64,000 nt of DNA, taken from contig NZ_REFC01000011.1 in assembly GCF_003688405.1 (NCBI RefSeq), forward strand, positions 558,001 through 622,000. The letters are read 5' to 3'. The translations under genes and the position numbers were made by a program. Under the pieces are notes generated by a model. It saw only the letters and a list, made by a program, of their open reading frames with translations, searched no databases and was not told the origin of the DNA. Numbering within the stretch: the first letter of the stretch is position 1; each line of letters begins with the position of its first letter. This document shows positions 49,885 to 59,223 of this stretch, piece by piece. The stretch comes from Ulvibacter antarcticus (GTDB lineage Bacteria; Bacteroidota; Bacteroidia; Flavobacteriales; Flavobacteriaceae).

Positions 49885-50853
49885 TTATTTCAATGGCCGT
49901 TTTTTAATCATTCCGCCTTTGGCGTCCTTAATACTGTGCATTACAATAAATGCGTTCTTATCTATTTTATCCACTTCCGTTTGAAGTCTGGCAAGTTCGA
50001 GTCTTGTAATCAAGGTATAAATAATATCCGTATCCTTTAAACGGTCTCCTCTTTTACCAAAACCTCTTTTACCATTGTATATGGTACAGCCTCTCCCCAT
50101 TTTTTCTATCACTGCCATACGAATGTCCTCACTAAAATCTGAGATAATAGTAACTCCAATATACTCTTCTATTCCCGATACCACAAAATCTACAGTTTTA
50201 GATGCAGAAAGATATGTAAGCATGGCATATAATGCGATTTCAACTGAAAAAATATAGGCAGCGACCCCAAAAATCAAGATATTAAAAACTAAAATAACAT
50301 CTCCAATGGTTAGAGATGTTTTTTTACTGATAAATATTGCCAGAACTTCCGTTCCATCGATCACAGCGCCACCACGAATTGCGAGTCCGATTCCAGCTCC
50401 TAAAAAGAATCCTCCAAAAACAGCTATCAATAACTTATCATCTGTGATGATAGGGGCTTCAAAAAAGTGAACTGCAATTGCTAATCCTAATATGGCCAAA
50501 AGACTCCGAATCGCAAATTGACGCCCAATTGTTTTGAAACCAAGTATAATAAAAGGAACGTTTACGATGACTAAAAAAATCGCTAATGAGTAGCCTGTTA
50601 CATCTGTAAGTATAAGAGAAATCCCTGTAACACCGCCATCTATAAAGGCGTTGGGTAAAAGAAAACCCTTTAATCCAAAACTGGCTGATGCTATTCCCAA
50701 AATGATTAAGAAGCTTTCTTTGAGTAAATGTCTAAACTCAACTAGTGTTTCCTTAAAAGTCTTGTCGTATTGATTATTAGGGTGCTGGCGATTTCCTTTT
50801 TTCAGCTTATTTTTCGTCGCCTGTGTTACAATATATTGGTAGATAAAATTCAT
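49885..50853 (-). CDS. YitT-family membrane protein (DUF161/DUF2179)
   Basis: 322 residues. After an unusually long, basic N-terminus (about 45 residues) come five or six membrane segments with the YitT motifs FLLPNAFIDGGVTGISLIL and LGAGIGLAIRGGAVIDGTEVLA, then a cytoplasmic DUF2179 domain (GCTIYNGKRGFGKRGDRLKD, ITRLELARLQTEVDKIDKNA). The C-terminal domain resembles small-ligand-binding folds. Transport function is presumed but unproven. Confidence 0.9.
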   Translation of the reverse strand: MNFIYQYIVTQATKNKLKKGNRQHPNNQYDKTFKETLVEFRHLLKESFLIILGIASASFGLKGFLLPNAFIDGGVTGISLILTDVTGYSLAIFLVIVNVPFIILGFKTIGRQFAIRSLLAILGLAIAVHFFEAPIITDDKLLIAVFGGFFLGAGIGLAIRGGAVIDGTEVLAIFISKKTSLTIGDVILVFNILIFGVAAYIFSVEIALYAMLTYLSASKTVDFVVSGIEEYIGVTIISDFSEDIRMAVIEKMGRGCTIYNGKRGFGKRGDRLKDTDIIYTLITRLELARLQTEVDKIDKNAFIVMHSIKDAKGGMIKKRPLK

Positions 50854-50911
50854 CTTATTTTTTTACGAAGCTAGTAAAAAACAGTATGAATTTATGTGCA
50901 ATCTTATATTA

Positions 50912-51988
50912 TTACATCATGTTTTCAATGGCCGGTACAATAAAATCATTCATCATTTCATCCGAAAAACTATGTGCATTTCTATTGTTGAAATTTGTTG
51001 TGGTAATTACTACTGAAACATTGAGTTCGGGAATGGCTATCATTTTATTTCCGCCATTTCCAGCCATATAATATGCATCGTATTTTTTGTCTTTGCCAAA
51101 AGAATTAAGCCATATAAAGTAACCGTAATCAACATTCTCTCGCGCCGATACTTTTGGGGTTGTAGCTTTTTCAATCCAGGTTTCTGAAATAATTTGCTGT
51201 CCGTTCCATTTTCCTTTCTGAAGACATAGTTGTATCATTTTTAGAAAATCCCGACTTTTATATTCGCTACCTCCAGCCGTATTAAGAATCTTGGAAGGTG
51301 TATAATCAAGCTTATAGTCTGTAATCTCCAAGGGTGTTAAAAAATGCTTTTTGTAAAATTCATCGAGAGGAATTCCAACGGCAGTTTGCACAATTTCTGC
51401 TACAGCGGCTGCCTGAGCAGAAGAGTAGTGAAAAAATCGCCCAAAAGGCTGTTCAGACGGTGGCGGATTAAAAGGGTAGGATCGAATAGGCAAATCGAGC
51501 AAGAATTGCGTCCAATCTTCTATAAAATACATCCGCTCTTCATGACCGCGCGAAAAGTAGCTACTATCATCAGTCTCTAACATACAACTCATTGTGAGCA
51601 GGTCTTCAATAGTGATTTGCAGTTTCCGTGGATCTGGATTTTGAACCGGCAATTTATGCTTCAGATAATCAAAGATTTTATCCTTTTCCGAAGCTATAAA
51701 ACCCTTGTCTATCGCAATTCCAGTGAGGAAGGTAGCAACAGTTTTGGTGCTGGAACGGGTGTTATGTTTACTGTCTTTGTTAGCATCATTGTAATATTTT
51801 TCAAATAGCACTTTTCCATTCTGCGAAATTAAAACGCTTGTAATTTGCTCGTAATCACCATTGGAAATCTTTTGATTCATTTGTGACAAGAGTTCTGTCG
51901 TTTTTTTGTTGGCTTCGGAAAAATCCAATTGGGCAAGTAGTGATTGACTTCCAATTAATAATGCGAATATTAATCTAAATAGCTTCAT
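50912..51988 (-). CDS. Secreted serine hydrolase (class C beta-lactamase family)
   Basis: 358 residues with a signal peptide (cut near LLAQ). The active-site SxxK is Ser79-Lys82 in TRSSTKTVATFL, the Tyr motif is in FFHYSSAQAAAVAEI near 180, and the GNGGNKMIAIPE stretch near 320 replaces KTG. This pattern fits DD-peptidase/esterase-like members of the family more than true AmpC. Periplasmic. It is downstream of an AraC regulator gene on the same strand, 65 bp away. Confidence 0.88.
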   Translation of the reverse strand: MKLFRLIFALLIGSQSLLAQLDFSEANKKTTELLSQMNQKISNGDYEQITSVLISQNGKVLFEKYYNDANKDSKHNTRSSTKTVATFLTGIAIDKGFIASEKDKIFDYLKHKLPVQNPDPRKLQITIEDLLTMSCMLETDDSSYFSRGHEERMYFIEDWTQFLLDLPIRSYPFNPPPSEQPFGRFFHYSSAQAAAVAEIVQTAVGIPLDEFYKKHFLTPLEITDYKLDYTPSKILNTAGGSEYKSRDFLKMIQLCLQKGKWNGQQIISETWIEKATTPKVSARENVDYGYFIWLNSFGKDKKYDAYYMAGNGGNKMIAIPELNVSVVITTTNFNNRNAHSFSDEMMNDFIVPAIENMM

Positions 51989-52053
51989 AATGATTGATGT
52001 TTATTTCTGAAGTGTAAATATAAACCACACTTTTTTCAGAAAATAGAATGAAA

Positions 52054-52863
52054 TTAACATACGGTCAATTGCAACCGAAAATCTTTAGGGGTTTTCTGAA
52101 AATACAACTTAAAGGTACGTGTAAAATGACTCTGATCTGAAAATCCACAGAGATATGCAATTTCGGTGAGCGAATAGTTGGGGTTCATTAAATATCCAAG
52201 GGCTTGTTTAATCTTTTGTTGCCTAATATAATCACCGAGTGTAGTAGATAGATATTTGGGAATGGCTCTTGACAAATGAACCGGATGAACTTTCAAAGTG
52301 TCGGAAAGTCTTTGTAGGCTTAGATTCTCGCTATTTTCATGAATAAGGTCTTTTAAAGGAGCAATCCAGGATGGTTCTTTTGTTTGCTTCGGAATTTGAT
52401 CAATATTGGTGCTCTCACATAACTGAAGCAACAACAAATCGATTGAAACTTTAGAGTAATTATCCCTGCAATTGAATTCGAAGTAAATCTTTGCTAATAT
52501 ATGGTGCAGACGAGGATCTTCAATTAAATTGCTTCCCTCCCAAAGGTCAACGTCAATTTTCTTCTCCTGAAACCATTTTCGCTCAAACTCGATATGAAAA
52601 CCTCTGGCAGCCTTAGATTCCTTAGAGTTGAAATGTGGTTCCTGCCAATTGTGAAAAAGGAAACTCCCCGGCGGACAAGTGGTTTTTTGTTTTTTATTGA
52701 CATCCAACATATCGCCTTGCAGAACATACATAAAATAAGGGTTTTCGTGAAAATGCCAATCAGTTTTGGGATGGAGATACTGGTATTCGGACAAGATGAC
52801 GCCACTGCTGTCTACTTCCGAACGCATTTCACCGTAATAAGTACCTTTGGTTAGAATTTTCAT
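52054..52863 (-). CDS. AraC-family transcriptional regulator with cupin sensor
   Basis: 269 residues. N-terminal cupin (HFHENPYFMYVLQGDM; CPPGSFLFHNWQEPH), C-terminal double HTH (SLQRLSDTLKVHPVHLSRAI and LTEIAYLCGFSDQSHFTRTF, then YFQKTPKDFR). The start at 52863 directly follows AT-rich DNA. The serine hydrolase gene downstream is a candidate target. The ligand is unknown. Confidence 0.9.
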   Translation of the reverse strand: MKILTKGTYYGEMRSEVDSSGVILSEYQYLHPKTDWHFHENPYFMYVLQGDMLDVNKKQKTTCPPGSFLFHNWQEPHFNSKESKAARGFHIEFERKWFQEKKIDVDLWEGSNLIEDPRLHHILAKIYFEFNCRDNYSKVSIDLLLLQLCESTNIDQIPKQTKEPSWIAPLKDLIHENSENLSLQRLSDTLKVHPVHLSRAIPKYLSTTLGDYIRQQKIKQALGYLMNPNYSLTEIAYLCGFSDQSHFTRTFKLYFQKTPKDFRLQLTVC

Positions 52864-52912
52864 TTAAATCCTTTCCTTAAAGATACATTTTATATTGAAT
52901 TGTTACAGATAG

Positions 52913-53422
52913 TTACTTTTCAAGCTTCCAAAGATTGACTTTCTGCTCGAAGTTTAAATAGCCAGGAACGGTGATATGTTCTTTAACAAATGTAAATCCG
53001 AGTTTCTCTAATGTTCTGTTAGGTGCTGGATTGAGAGCATAAGGCTCGCAGTATAAAGTTTGTAACTGTAAATTTTTGAAAAAAACAGGAATAGATTGTT
53101 CTACTAGAGTTTTACCCAATCCTTTTTGTCGATTTTCAGACTCCCAAAGATGCAAATGCATATACGCTTCTTTCCCAAATTGGATTTGATTTACGTTGCA
53201 ATGACCTACAGCGAAATCGTTCAAAAACCAAATTAAGGCGTAAGATTGTTTTTTATCTAAAGGAAGTTCGATTTGTTCGGTCAAGGATTTATAAAGGCTT
53301 TCTTCGGAAGGTAATTTTGTAAGGTCGGCACCCATCGCCAACATATGTGCATCGCTGGAATTTACCCAATAGTGTATTAAAGACGATACATCATTTTTGG
53401 TTATTTCACGTACTGAAAGCAT
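52913..53422 (-). CDS. GNAT-family N-acetyltransferase (RimJ-like)
   Basis: 169 residues. GNAT core: FAVGHCNVNQIQFGKEAYMH, then LWESENRQKGLGKTLVEQSI (motif A, Q-x-x-G-x-G) and LNPAPNRTLEKLGFTFVKEH (motif B). Related to RimJ/RimL-type acetyltransferases. The substrate is unknown. It lies on the same strand as the AraC gene, 49 bp away. Confidence 0.86.
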   Translation of the reverse strand: MLSVREITKNDVSSLIHYWVNSSDAHMLAMGADLTKLPSEESLYKSLTEQIELPLDKKQSYALIWFLNDFAVGHCNVNQIQFGKEAYMHLHLWESENRQKGLGKTLVEQSIPVFFKNLQLQTLYCEPYALNPAPNRTLEKLGFTFVKEHITVPGYLNFEQKVNLWKLEK

Positions 53423-53459
53423 AAATAAACTTAATTTCTTAGATTAAATTTACGATTTA

Positions 53460-54176
53460 TTAGCGGTATTCAGGGTTTTCATAATTCCATCGAGTACCGT
53501 TATCCCATTCGGCTCTTGAATTCCCATAAGCAGGATATCCACCCTGCTCTTTCAGCATTTTTGCAAGATGTAGTAAGTTGTAGGTCATAAAAGTAGTATT
53601 TCGATTGGTGAAGTCGTTATGTTTCGCGTCACTTTCAGGATCCATATAACTTGGTCCCGGCCCTGCTTCTCCTATCCATCCACAATCGGCTTGCGGCGGA
53701 ATACTGTATCCTACATGTTGCAGCGCATAAAGCATCCCCATTGCGCAGTGTTTAATGCCGTCTTCATTACCGGTAATAATACATCCTCCCACTTTACCAT
53801 AGAAATAATATTGGCCTTTGTTATTTTGTAAACTGCTCATCGCATACAAACGTTCTATAAGTTTGGTCGCAACCGATGATTTTTCACCCAACCAAATTGG
53901 AGTTCCAATAATAAGTATATCGGCCGCATCCACTTTTTTCCAAATCTCAGGCCATTCGTCAATTTTTGCACCGTGTTCTTTCATATCCGGATAAACACCA
54001 TAGGCAATTTGATGATCGACCAGGCGTATATTTTCGAAAGTAACACCTTCAGCTTTTAAAATATTCTGAGACACATCCATCAAGCCTCGGGTATGACTTT
54101 GCTGCGGAGAATGTTTTAAGGTACAATTGATGTAAAGAACGTTGAGATTAGTAAAATCTGGCTTTTTAGCAGTCAT
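53460..54176 (-). CDS. Flavodoxin-fold NAD(P)H-dependent oxidoreductase
   Basis: 238 residues. FMN-binding flavodoxin-like fold: LNVLYINCTLKHSPQQSHTR at the start (phosphate loop), ILIIGTPIWLGEKSSVATKL near 90, YFYGKVGGCIITGNEDGIKH near 125, and QADCGWIGEAGPGPSY near 160. Belongs to the NADPH-dependent FMN reductase / WrbA-like superfamily. Probably a cytoplasmic reductase of quinones or flavins; no partner genes are adjacent. Confidence 0.88.
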   Translation of the reverse strand: MTAKKPDFTNLNVLYINCTLKHSPQQSHTRGLMDVSQNILKAEGVTFENIRLVDHQIAYGVYPDMKEHGAKIDEWPEIWKKVDAADILIIGTPIWLGEKSSVATKLIERLYAMSSLQNNKGQYYFYGKVGGCIITGNEDGIKHCAMGMLYALQHVGYSIPPQADCGWIGEAGPGPSYMDPESDAKHNDFTNRNTTFMTYNLLHLAKMLKEQGGYPAYGNSRAEWDNGTRWNYENPEYR

Positions 54177-54281
54177 AATGTGAGTTTTACGTTAGATTAA
54201 TTGAGTCGTTTTAAAACAACTATCCTTTCTGCTCGATTATATTCTGCTTCAGAATGTTGGTTTTAAGCTTTAAAAGTTTAA

Positions 54282-55262
54282 TTATAAATCGAACACATCA
54301 CCAAACTTAGCAACGTTAAAACCATTTTTAATCACAATTTTAAACGCATCACTATTGGTGTTCAAGACAGGATTGGTATGATTGAAATGGATAAATTGTA
54401 TTTTTTGTTTTTCTTCGGAAGGGAGGTCTTTAAGAAGCTCCATACTTTCAATGATAAAGGGATGCGGTATTCCTGAAATATCCCGGCTGTTGATTTCATC
54501 TCCATGGTAAAAGGTAGCATCGATAAATGCGTAATCTACGGTTGAAATAACTTCTTTGATGGAGGAAGACCATTTTTCCCATTTATCGATATCGGGTATA
54601 AAAAGTGCCAATTTATTGGGTCCGGCAATAATAAAACCAACAGTTTCTGAAAATTCATCCCGATGTGGAACCTTGAATGGTGTAACAGACAATGAGGATG
54701 ATAGCGTTATAGGCCATCCTTCTTTTAATTGTGAAATTGCAATATTACTATTTTTAACTAATTGACTCCATGGACCATTGGTTTCAAGATATTCTTTCAT
54801 CCTTGGCATAGCAAAAACGGGTGCCGAATCGGCATTTGTCGCCTCTTTCCCTAAATACATAAGGCCACTGTAATGACCGATGTGTGCATGAGTTAAAAAG
54901 ATTCCGTCGGGTAATTCTTTGTTGGAGGCGGTGATATGCTTCAGATGTTTTAGTTGTGTGCTAATGTCGGGAGTTGCTTCAAAGAGATAATTCTTGTTGT
55001 TTTTTGAATCAATTAAACCTAGTGATACCACCTTCCGAAGCGGATCGGGGTTTTCAAAAAATGAAGCACAACAGTCTTTATTACAGCCAATATGAGGTGA
55101 ACCTGCATCCTGAAGAGTACCAAGTACAACCAGCGATGCTTCAGAAGTGGTACGTATAACTTCAAATGTTGTTTGTGATTGCTCGTTTTTTTCCGAAGCC
55201 TTTTCCGAACAACTTAAAAAAAGGAGAACAAAGGAGAAAATTAACAAACAACTTTTTATCAC
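54282..55262 (-). CDS. PqqB-like metallo-beta-lactamase-fold lipoprotein
   Basis: 326 residues. Lipobox at Cys18 (LFLSC) after a hydrophobic start. The PqqB-type features are LGTLQDAGSPHIGC, a CNKDCC cluster near 58-63, FLTHAHIGHYSGLMYLG, PHRDEFSETVGFII and FIHFNHTNPV. In the metal motif Gly replaces the usual Asp (HAHIGH instead of HxHxDH), so metal binding or catalysis may differ. No other pqq genes are nearby, so PQQ synthesis is unlikely. Predicted to be outside the cytoplasm. Confidence 0.85.
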   Translation of the reverse strand: MIKSCLLIFSFVLLFLSCSEKASEKNEQSQTTFEVIRTTSEASLVVLGTLQDAGSPHIGCNKDCCASFFENPDPLRKVVSLGLIDSKNNKNYLFEATPDISTQLKHLKHITASNKELPDGIFLTHAHIGHYSGLMYLGKEATNADSAPVFAMPRMKEYLETNGPWSQLVKNSNIAISQLKEGWPITLSSSLSVTPFKVPHRDEFSETVGFIIAGPNKLALFIPDIDKWEKWSSSIKEVISTVDYAFIDATFYHGDEINSRDISGIPHPFIIESMELLKDLPSEEKQKIQFIHFNHTNPVLNTNSDAFKIVIKNGFNVAKFGDVFDL

Positions 55263-55350
55263 AGCAAAGATTTTCCTCTAAGATACCAAAAATGAAATAT
55301 TTTTAATAATCAAATTTGATACAATTTGAGGAGTATTAAATAGGCTTCCT

Positions 55351-57633
55351 TTATTTTTTTAAACGAAGTAAAAACGTAGTTCCTTTATTGACTTCGCTTT
55401 CAACATCAATAGTTCCTTTCATCACTTCAATTTGATTTTTAGAGATAAAGAGTCCTACACCCTGACTATCTTCGTTGTTGTGGAAAGTTTTATACAATCC
55501 AAAGACTTTGGATCCATATAACTCCAAATCGATACCAATACCGTTGTCTTCAAATTTTAAATCAATGTAATTAGTAGATGAGGTAGCGGTTATGTTAAGA
55601 AATGAATTAGCTTGTGGGTTTCTGTATTTAATAGCGTTTGTTAATAGGTTTAAGATAATGCTGTCTAAATAAGCCGGAATGGCTTTAACTGTTACATCTT
55701 CATCTACGACGATATTTATAATAAAACCGGTTTTAAGAATATTGGACGCAATATTAACCATTACCTTTTCTATTGTCTTTCTAAGGTTTACGCTTCTAAG
55801 TTTTTCATTTAATTGTTTATTTATACTAACTACCTCGTTTAATTGTGTGATTGTTTCGTTAAGATTACTAGCCGCTGTGTTCAGTAAAGGAAAATATTCG
55901 TTGTCCGTGGCCTCTGGAATATCATCTTTCATTAGGTCCAAAAGCATTGTAAAATTAGCGGAATGAGATCGCAAATTGTGAGATGCAATATGAGCGAAAT
56001 TTACAAGCCGTTTATTTTGTTCATTGGCAACATTTAATAGCGATTTTATTTTAATTTCCCCTTTCTTCTTTTCTGTAATATTTGTTATTTGAGCAACAAA
56101 ATGGAGCGGTTCGCCGACATCACTTTTTACTAAGGAAACGGCTAAAAATGCCCACACGATACTTCCATCTTTGTGAATGTACCTTTTCTCTGTTTGATGA
56201 AATTCCGTCTCACCACTAATCAATTGTGATTTAAATTTTAGTCCTATGTTAAGATCGTCTTTATGTGTTAGATCCTGGAATTTTAAATTTATAAATTCCT
56301 CCTTAGAGTATCCAAGCATATCACAGAGACTTTTGTTTACCCTTAGCCAGGTCCCGTCTAGATCTACTAATGACATGCCGTTCGCAGCATATTCGAATGT
56401 CTTACTTAACTGTTCTTCTTTAAAGGCAATTATTTTCGTTGCTTTTATTCTGTCAGTAATATCCCGCATTAGACCATAAAGGCCTGTGCATTTATTGTTT
56501 TCGAAAATTGGAATTCCAATAGCTCTAACCCATTTGTTATTCCCTTTAGCAGTTTTAATTTCAACTTCTAAATCATATTTTTCACCCTTGTTTATGCAGT
56601 TTTCAAATTTAGTTTTAATGAGATTTAAGTTATCTCCTTCTTTATAAAACATCATAGCATTTTCAACAGTGGGTTGATAGGTGCTTTCTACTTCGTGGAT
56701 GCCTTTGGTTGTTTTACACCAATCAAGTCGTCCGTTTTCCAAATTGAATTCCCAAGTGCCAATTTTAGCGGCTTCATTACTGCGTTCCAGCAGGTTTTTG
56801 TAATGTAATAAAGCTAAATGGTTTTCCTTTTGTTTTGTAATATCTTGATGTGACCCTGCGATCCACTCTGGTTTTCCATCTGAGGTATGGGAAATTATTT
56901 TACCCTTGTCATAGATCCAGACCCAATGCCCTTTTTTATGCTTCATTCGCGTCTCAGACTCGTAAAACGGGACTTGACCTTTAAAATGACGCTCTAAAAG
57001 CTTGGTCGCTTTTTCTAGATCTTCCGGATGGACTAATGACCTATACTTTTCTTCTGTCACAGGTTCAAGTTCCTCCAGTGTGTAACCAATTATTTGGGCC
57101 CAGTGTTCATTCAGGCGAAGTTCTTGAGTTTGCGCATTCCATTCCCAAGTACCAGTATGGGTTCCATCGATTATTGATTCGTATAATTTTAGTTTTTTAC
57201 TAGCAGACTTCTGCTTGCTTATATACTTGGTAACGTTTGTAAGAGCTATAAGTAATACTGGATTTCCTTGGGCGTCGTAAGATTTTGCGCCTTTAGCGTC
57301 CATCCAGATATCGGAGCCGTTTTTATGAATGAATTTTATTTCTTTTGCAAAACTATCCTCACTTTCCCACTTTTTCACAAAGTTCTTGAGGTCTTTCATG
57401 AATAAAGAAAGATCATCACCGTTGACTAAAGATTGCCAGGAAACAAGATTAAATTGAAGTTCATTTTGGGAATATCCAAGTAATTTCCAAAAGTTTGAAC
57501 TCATTGTGCCATTGAATGGAAATACGCTGCTGAGGATCCAAAAACCATCGTGTAAATTCCCTCTCATTGGTGAATTAACATCACTCAACGGGTAGGAATC
57601 ATAACCAATTCTATTTCCAATATAATTACTCAT
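55351..57633 (-). CDS. Multi-PAS sensor histidine kinase, cytoplasmic
   Basis: 760 residues without clear membrane segments. Four PAS domains at about 28-138, 150-268, 283-395 and 405-522 (for example LVDLDGTWLRVNKSLCDMLG; several PAC-type DITDR/NITEK ends). DHp with His552 in ASHNLRSHSANF, an HWE/ PAS-kinase-like H box; HATPase with Asn666 (LLTNAIKYRN), DNGIG at 697-701 and GVGLFIS at 725-731. No receiver is fused and no response regulator is adjacent. Two 20-bp repeats and a leader hairpin lie upstream. Confidence 0.93.
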   Translation of the reverse strand: MSNYIGNRIGYDSYPLSDVNSPMRGNLHDGFWILSSVFPFNGTMSSNFWKLLGYSQNELQFNLVSWQSLVNGDDLSLFMKDLKNFVKKWESEDSFAKEIKFIHKNGSDIWMDAKGAKSYDAQGNPVLLIALTNVTKYISKQKSASKKLKLYESIIDGTHTGTWEWNAQTQELRLNEHWAQIIGYTLEELEPVTEEKYRSLVHPEDLEKATKLLERHFKGQVPFYESETRMKHKKGHWVWIYDKGKIISHTSDGKPEWIAGSHQDITKQKENHLALLHYKNLLERSNEAAKIGTWEFNLENGRLDWCKTTKGIHEVESTYQPTVENAMMFYKEGDNLNLIKTKFENCINKGEKYDLEVEIKTAKGNNKWVRAIGIPIFENNKCTGLYGLMRDITDRIKATKIIAFKEEQLSKTFEYAANGMSLVDLDGTWLRVNKSLCDMLGYSKEEFINLKFQDLTHKDDLNIGLKFKSQLISGETEFHQTEKRYIHKDGSIVWAFLAVSLVKSDVGEPLHFVAQITNITEKKKGEIKIKSLLNVANEQNKRLVNFAHIASHNLRSHSANFTMLLDLMKDDIPEATDNEYFPLLNTAASNLNETITQLNEVVSINKQLNEKLRSVNLRKTIEKVMVNIASNILKTGFIINIVVDEDVTVKAIPAYLDSIILNLLTNAIKYRNPQANSFLNITATSSTNYIDLKFEDNGIGIDLELYGSKVFGLYKTFHNNEDSQGVGLFISKNQIEVMKGTIDVESEVNKGTTFLLRLKK

Positions 57634-57647
57634 ATTTAACTGTGTAA

Positions 57648-57663
57648 TCCCGAAAAATCGGGA
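57648..57663. promoter_or_regulatory. Hairpin in the leader of the PAS kinase gene
   Basis: TCCCGA-AAAA-TCGGGA, a perfect 6-bp GC-rich stem with tetraloop, 14 bp before the start codon at 57633. That position is where it could hinder ribosome access. Confidence 0.4.
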
Positions 57664-57743
57664 GCGGGGATTTCATTAAACAGTAATCGTGTGTAAAAAG
57701 GTCAATGGACCTTAAGTTAATATTTACAAAAATACACAATTTA

Positions 57744-57781
57744 ATCGATTAAAGTCAAATAATATCGATTAAAGTTAAATA
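57744..57781. repeat. Two 18-bp repeats at 20-bp spacing upstream of the PAS kinase gene
   Basis: ATCGATTAAAGTCAAATA (57744-57761) and ATCGATTAAAGTTAAATA (57764-57781) differ at one base. The period of 20 bp is about two helical turns. They lie 110-150 bp upstream of the kinase start, in the gap after arsC. Likely paired protein-binding sites. Confidence 0.55.
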
Positions 57782-57787
57782 TAAGCT

Positions 57788-57815
57788 GTTTTCTTAGAAA
57801 TAATGGTAAGAAAAC
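57788..57815. terminator. AT-rich hairpin at the arsC stop, weak terminator candidate
   Basis: GTTTTCTTA (57788-57796) pairs perfectly with TAAGAAAAC (57807-57815) around a 10-nt loop, touching the arsC stop codon. It is low in GC and lacks a T run directly after it on the minus strand, so termination would be inefficient. Confidence 0.35.
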
Positions 57816-58234
57816 TATTTTAGGTTAGAAGTTGCAAATTCCTGACAATATTCCTTAATTTCTTCTCTTGCAGTTACAAAAGCCTTAGCAATTTCCTCTT
57901 CAGTTCCTTTTACCTTAGAAGGGTCGTAAAAATTGTGGTGTAATCTCACAGCATTTTTAGAAGGGATGAACGGACAGTTTTCATTGGCGTGATCGCAGAC
58001 AGTGATAATGTAATCGAAGTCTACTGTGGTATATTCATCTACGTGATTTGAAGTGTGGTTTGAAATGTCAATTCCGTCATCCAACATAGTTTTGACCGCG
58101 CCAAGATTGAGCCCATGAGTTTCTATCCCAGCGCTATAAATTGTTGCTTTCCCTTCTGAAAACTTCTTTAAATACCCATGTGCCATCTGACTACGACAAC
58201 TATTCCCGGTACAAAGGACCAATACATTTTTCAT
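57815..58234 (-). CDS. arsC: Arsenate reductase, low-MW phosphatase (thioredoxin-coupled) type
   Basis: 139 residues. P-loop CTGNSCRS: Cys8, Cys13 and Arg14 (CX5R), plus Cys80 and Cys87 in TVCDHANENCP, matching the redox relay of the S. aureus pI258 enzyme (Cys10, 82, 89). NHVDEY near 63 supplies the conserved loop. It reduces arsenate to arsenite with thioredoxin in the cytoplasm. Last gene of the arsR-DUF6428-acetyltransferase-arsC unit, 10 bp after the acetyltransferase. Confidence 0.93.
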   Translation of the reverse strand: MKNVLVLCTGNSCRSQMAHGYLKKFSEGKATIYSAGIETHGLNLGAVKTMLDDGIDISNHTSNHVDEYTTVDFDYIITVCDHANENCPFIPSKNAVRLHHNFYDPSKVKGTEEEIAKAFVTAREEIKEYCQEFATSNLK

Positions 58235-58244
58235 AATTTTGATA

Positions 58245-58730
58245 TTAATTAAAAGCTTGACTTCTTCGTTCCATTATTATATTATCATGCCAAATGTTAT
58301 CTCGTTTTGCAATTTTTTCTCGCTCGCCTATTGTTCTGAAACCACAATTTTCATGTAGCTTAATACTAGCTTTGTTTTCTGAAAAAATTCCGGCCTGTAA
58401 AGTCCAGAAACCATTTTTTTCACTTTCAATAATTAAATGCATTAAAAGCATTTTGCCAAAACCTTTACCTTGACATTCTGGAGCAACATAGATGGTGTCT
58501 TCTGCCACTCCTTTGTAGACCGCTCGGTTAGATACCGCACTTAGTGCACACCATGCTTTTACTTGATCATTTTCCAATATAACGAATCTGGATATAGCTA
58601 AGAACTTCTTGTTCCAGGTGTCCCAATCAGGAATCTCCGTTTCAAATGTCGCTATCCCGCTTGAAATCCCAAGGCGATATATTTCAGATACCGCTGGATA
58701 ATGTTCCTTTTGTAATGCAATTATTTTCAT
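58245..58730 (-). CDS. GNAT acetyltransferase, ArsN-like
   Basis: 161 residues from the ATG at 58730, one base after the DUF6428 stop; a longer frame from 58745 would overlap that gene. It has phosphinothricin-acetyltransferase-like features: SSGIATFETEIPDW, VYVAPECQGKGFGKMLLMHL-type motif A (here TIYVAPECQGKGFGKML), SENKASIKLHENCGFRTIG. ArsN1 homologues in arsenic operons acetylate organoarsenicals such as arsinothricin. That substrate is inferred from operon context only. Confidence 0.85.
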   Translation of the reverse strand: MKIIALQKEHYPAVSEIYRLGISSGIATFETEIPDWDTWNKKFLAISRFVILENDQVKAWCALSAVSNRAVYKGVAEDTIYVAPECQGKGFGKMLLMHLIIESEKNGFWTLQAGIFSENKASIKLHENCGFRTIGEREKIAKRDNIWHDNIIMERRSQAFN

Positions 58731-58731
58731 A

Positions 58732-59223
58732 TTAACAGCAGCCACTTTCTGGCGAACAGCAAGAAGCTTCGGTCACTAATTCTGACGATTCTGGCAGGCC
58801 ACAACTTTCTTTTGCTTTGCAATCTGTTTTTTCGACTGCTAATTTAATCACTAAACGACTCTCTTGTATTTCGAAATCGTTAACAAATAGTTGCGCTGTG
58901 TGAAATATAGCGTTGCCATATTCAAATTTCACTTCGGAAGTGAGATCGTAAGCCTTCATAGTTCCAACTTTCTTAAGAATACCGATGGCTTTATAAGTAC
59001 CCATATATTCAGTATTGTTTATTTCTGAAGGGCTTTCCCATAATTGAATTATGGTTTCTTTCCAGGCATCAACACCCGCACCACAATCTACAGAATCGAT
59101 TGAAATATGCTTTACTTCGGTGATATGATAATTGGCTCCTACAAATTGATTAGGGGCATATTCAAATAATAAGGCCTTATCTTTATTTGCTTCTAGTAGT
59201 TGTAATAGCTCTTGTGTTTTCAT
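58732..59223 (-). CDS. DUF6428 protein with Cys-rich tail
   Basis: 163 residues. The body (LLFEYAPNQFVGANYHITEV, SVDCGAGVDAWKETIIQLWE) matches a family that recurs in flavobacterial arsenic operons. The last 30 residues add six cysteines in DCKAKESCG and ASCCSPESGCC, which could bind As(III) directly. A metallochaperone or As-sequestering role is inference. Between arsR and the acetyltransferase gene, which it precedes by one base. Confidence 0.8.
   Translation of the reverse strand: MKTQELLQLLEANKDKALLFEYAPNQFVGANYHITEVKHISIDSVDCGAGVDAWKETIIQLWESPSEINNTEYMGTYKAIGILKKVGTMKAYDLTSEVKFEYGNAIFHTAQLFVNDFEIQESRLVIKLAVEKTDCKAKESCGLPESSELVTEASCCSPESGCC

Noticed and set aside
54282-55262. PQQ biosynthesis locus
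   Set aside because: No pqqA, C, D or E nearby, and the protein has a lipobox and an altered metal motif.
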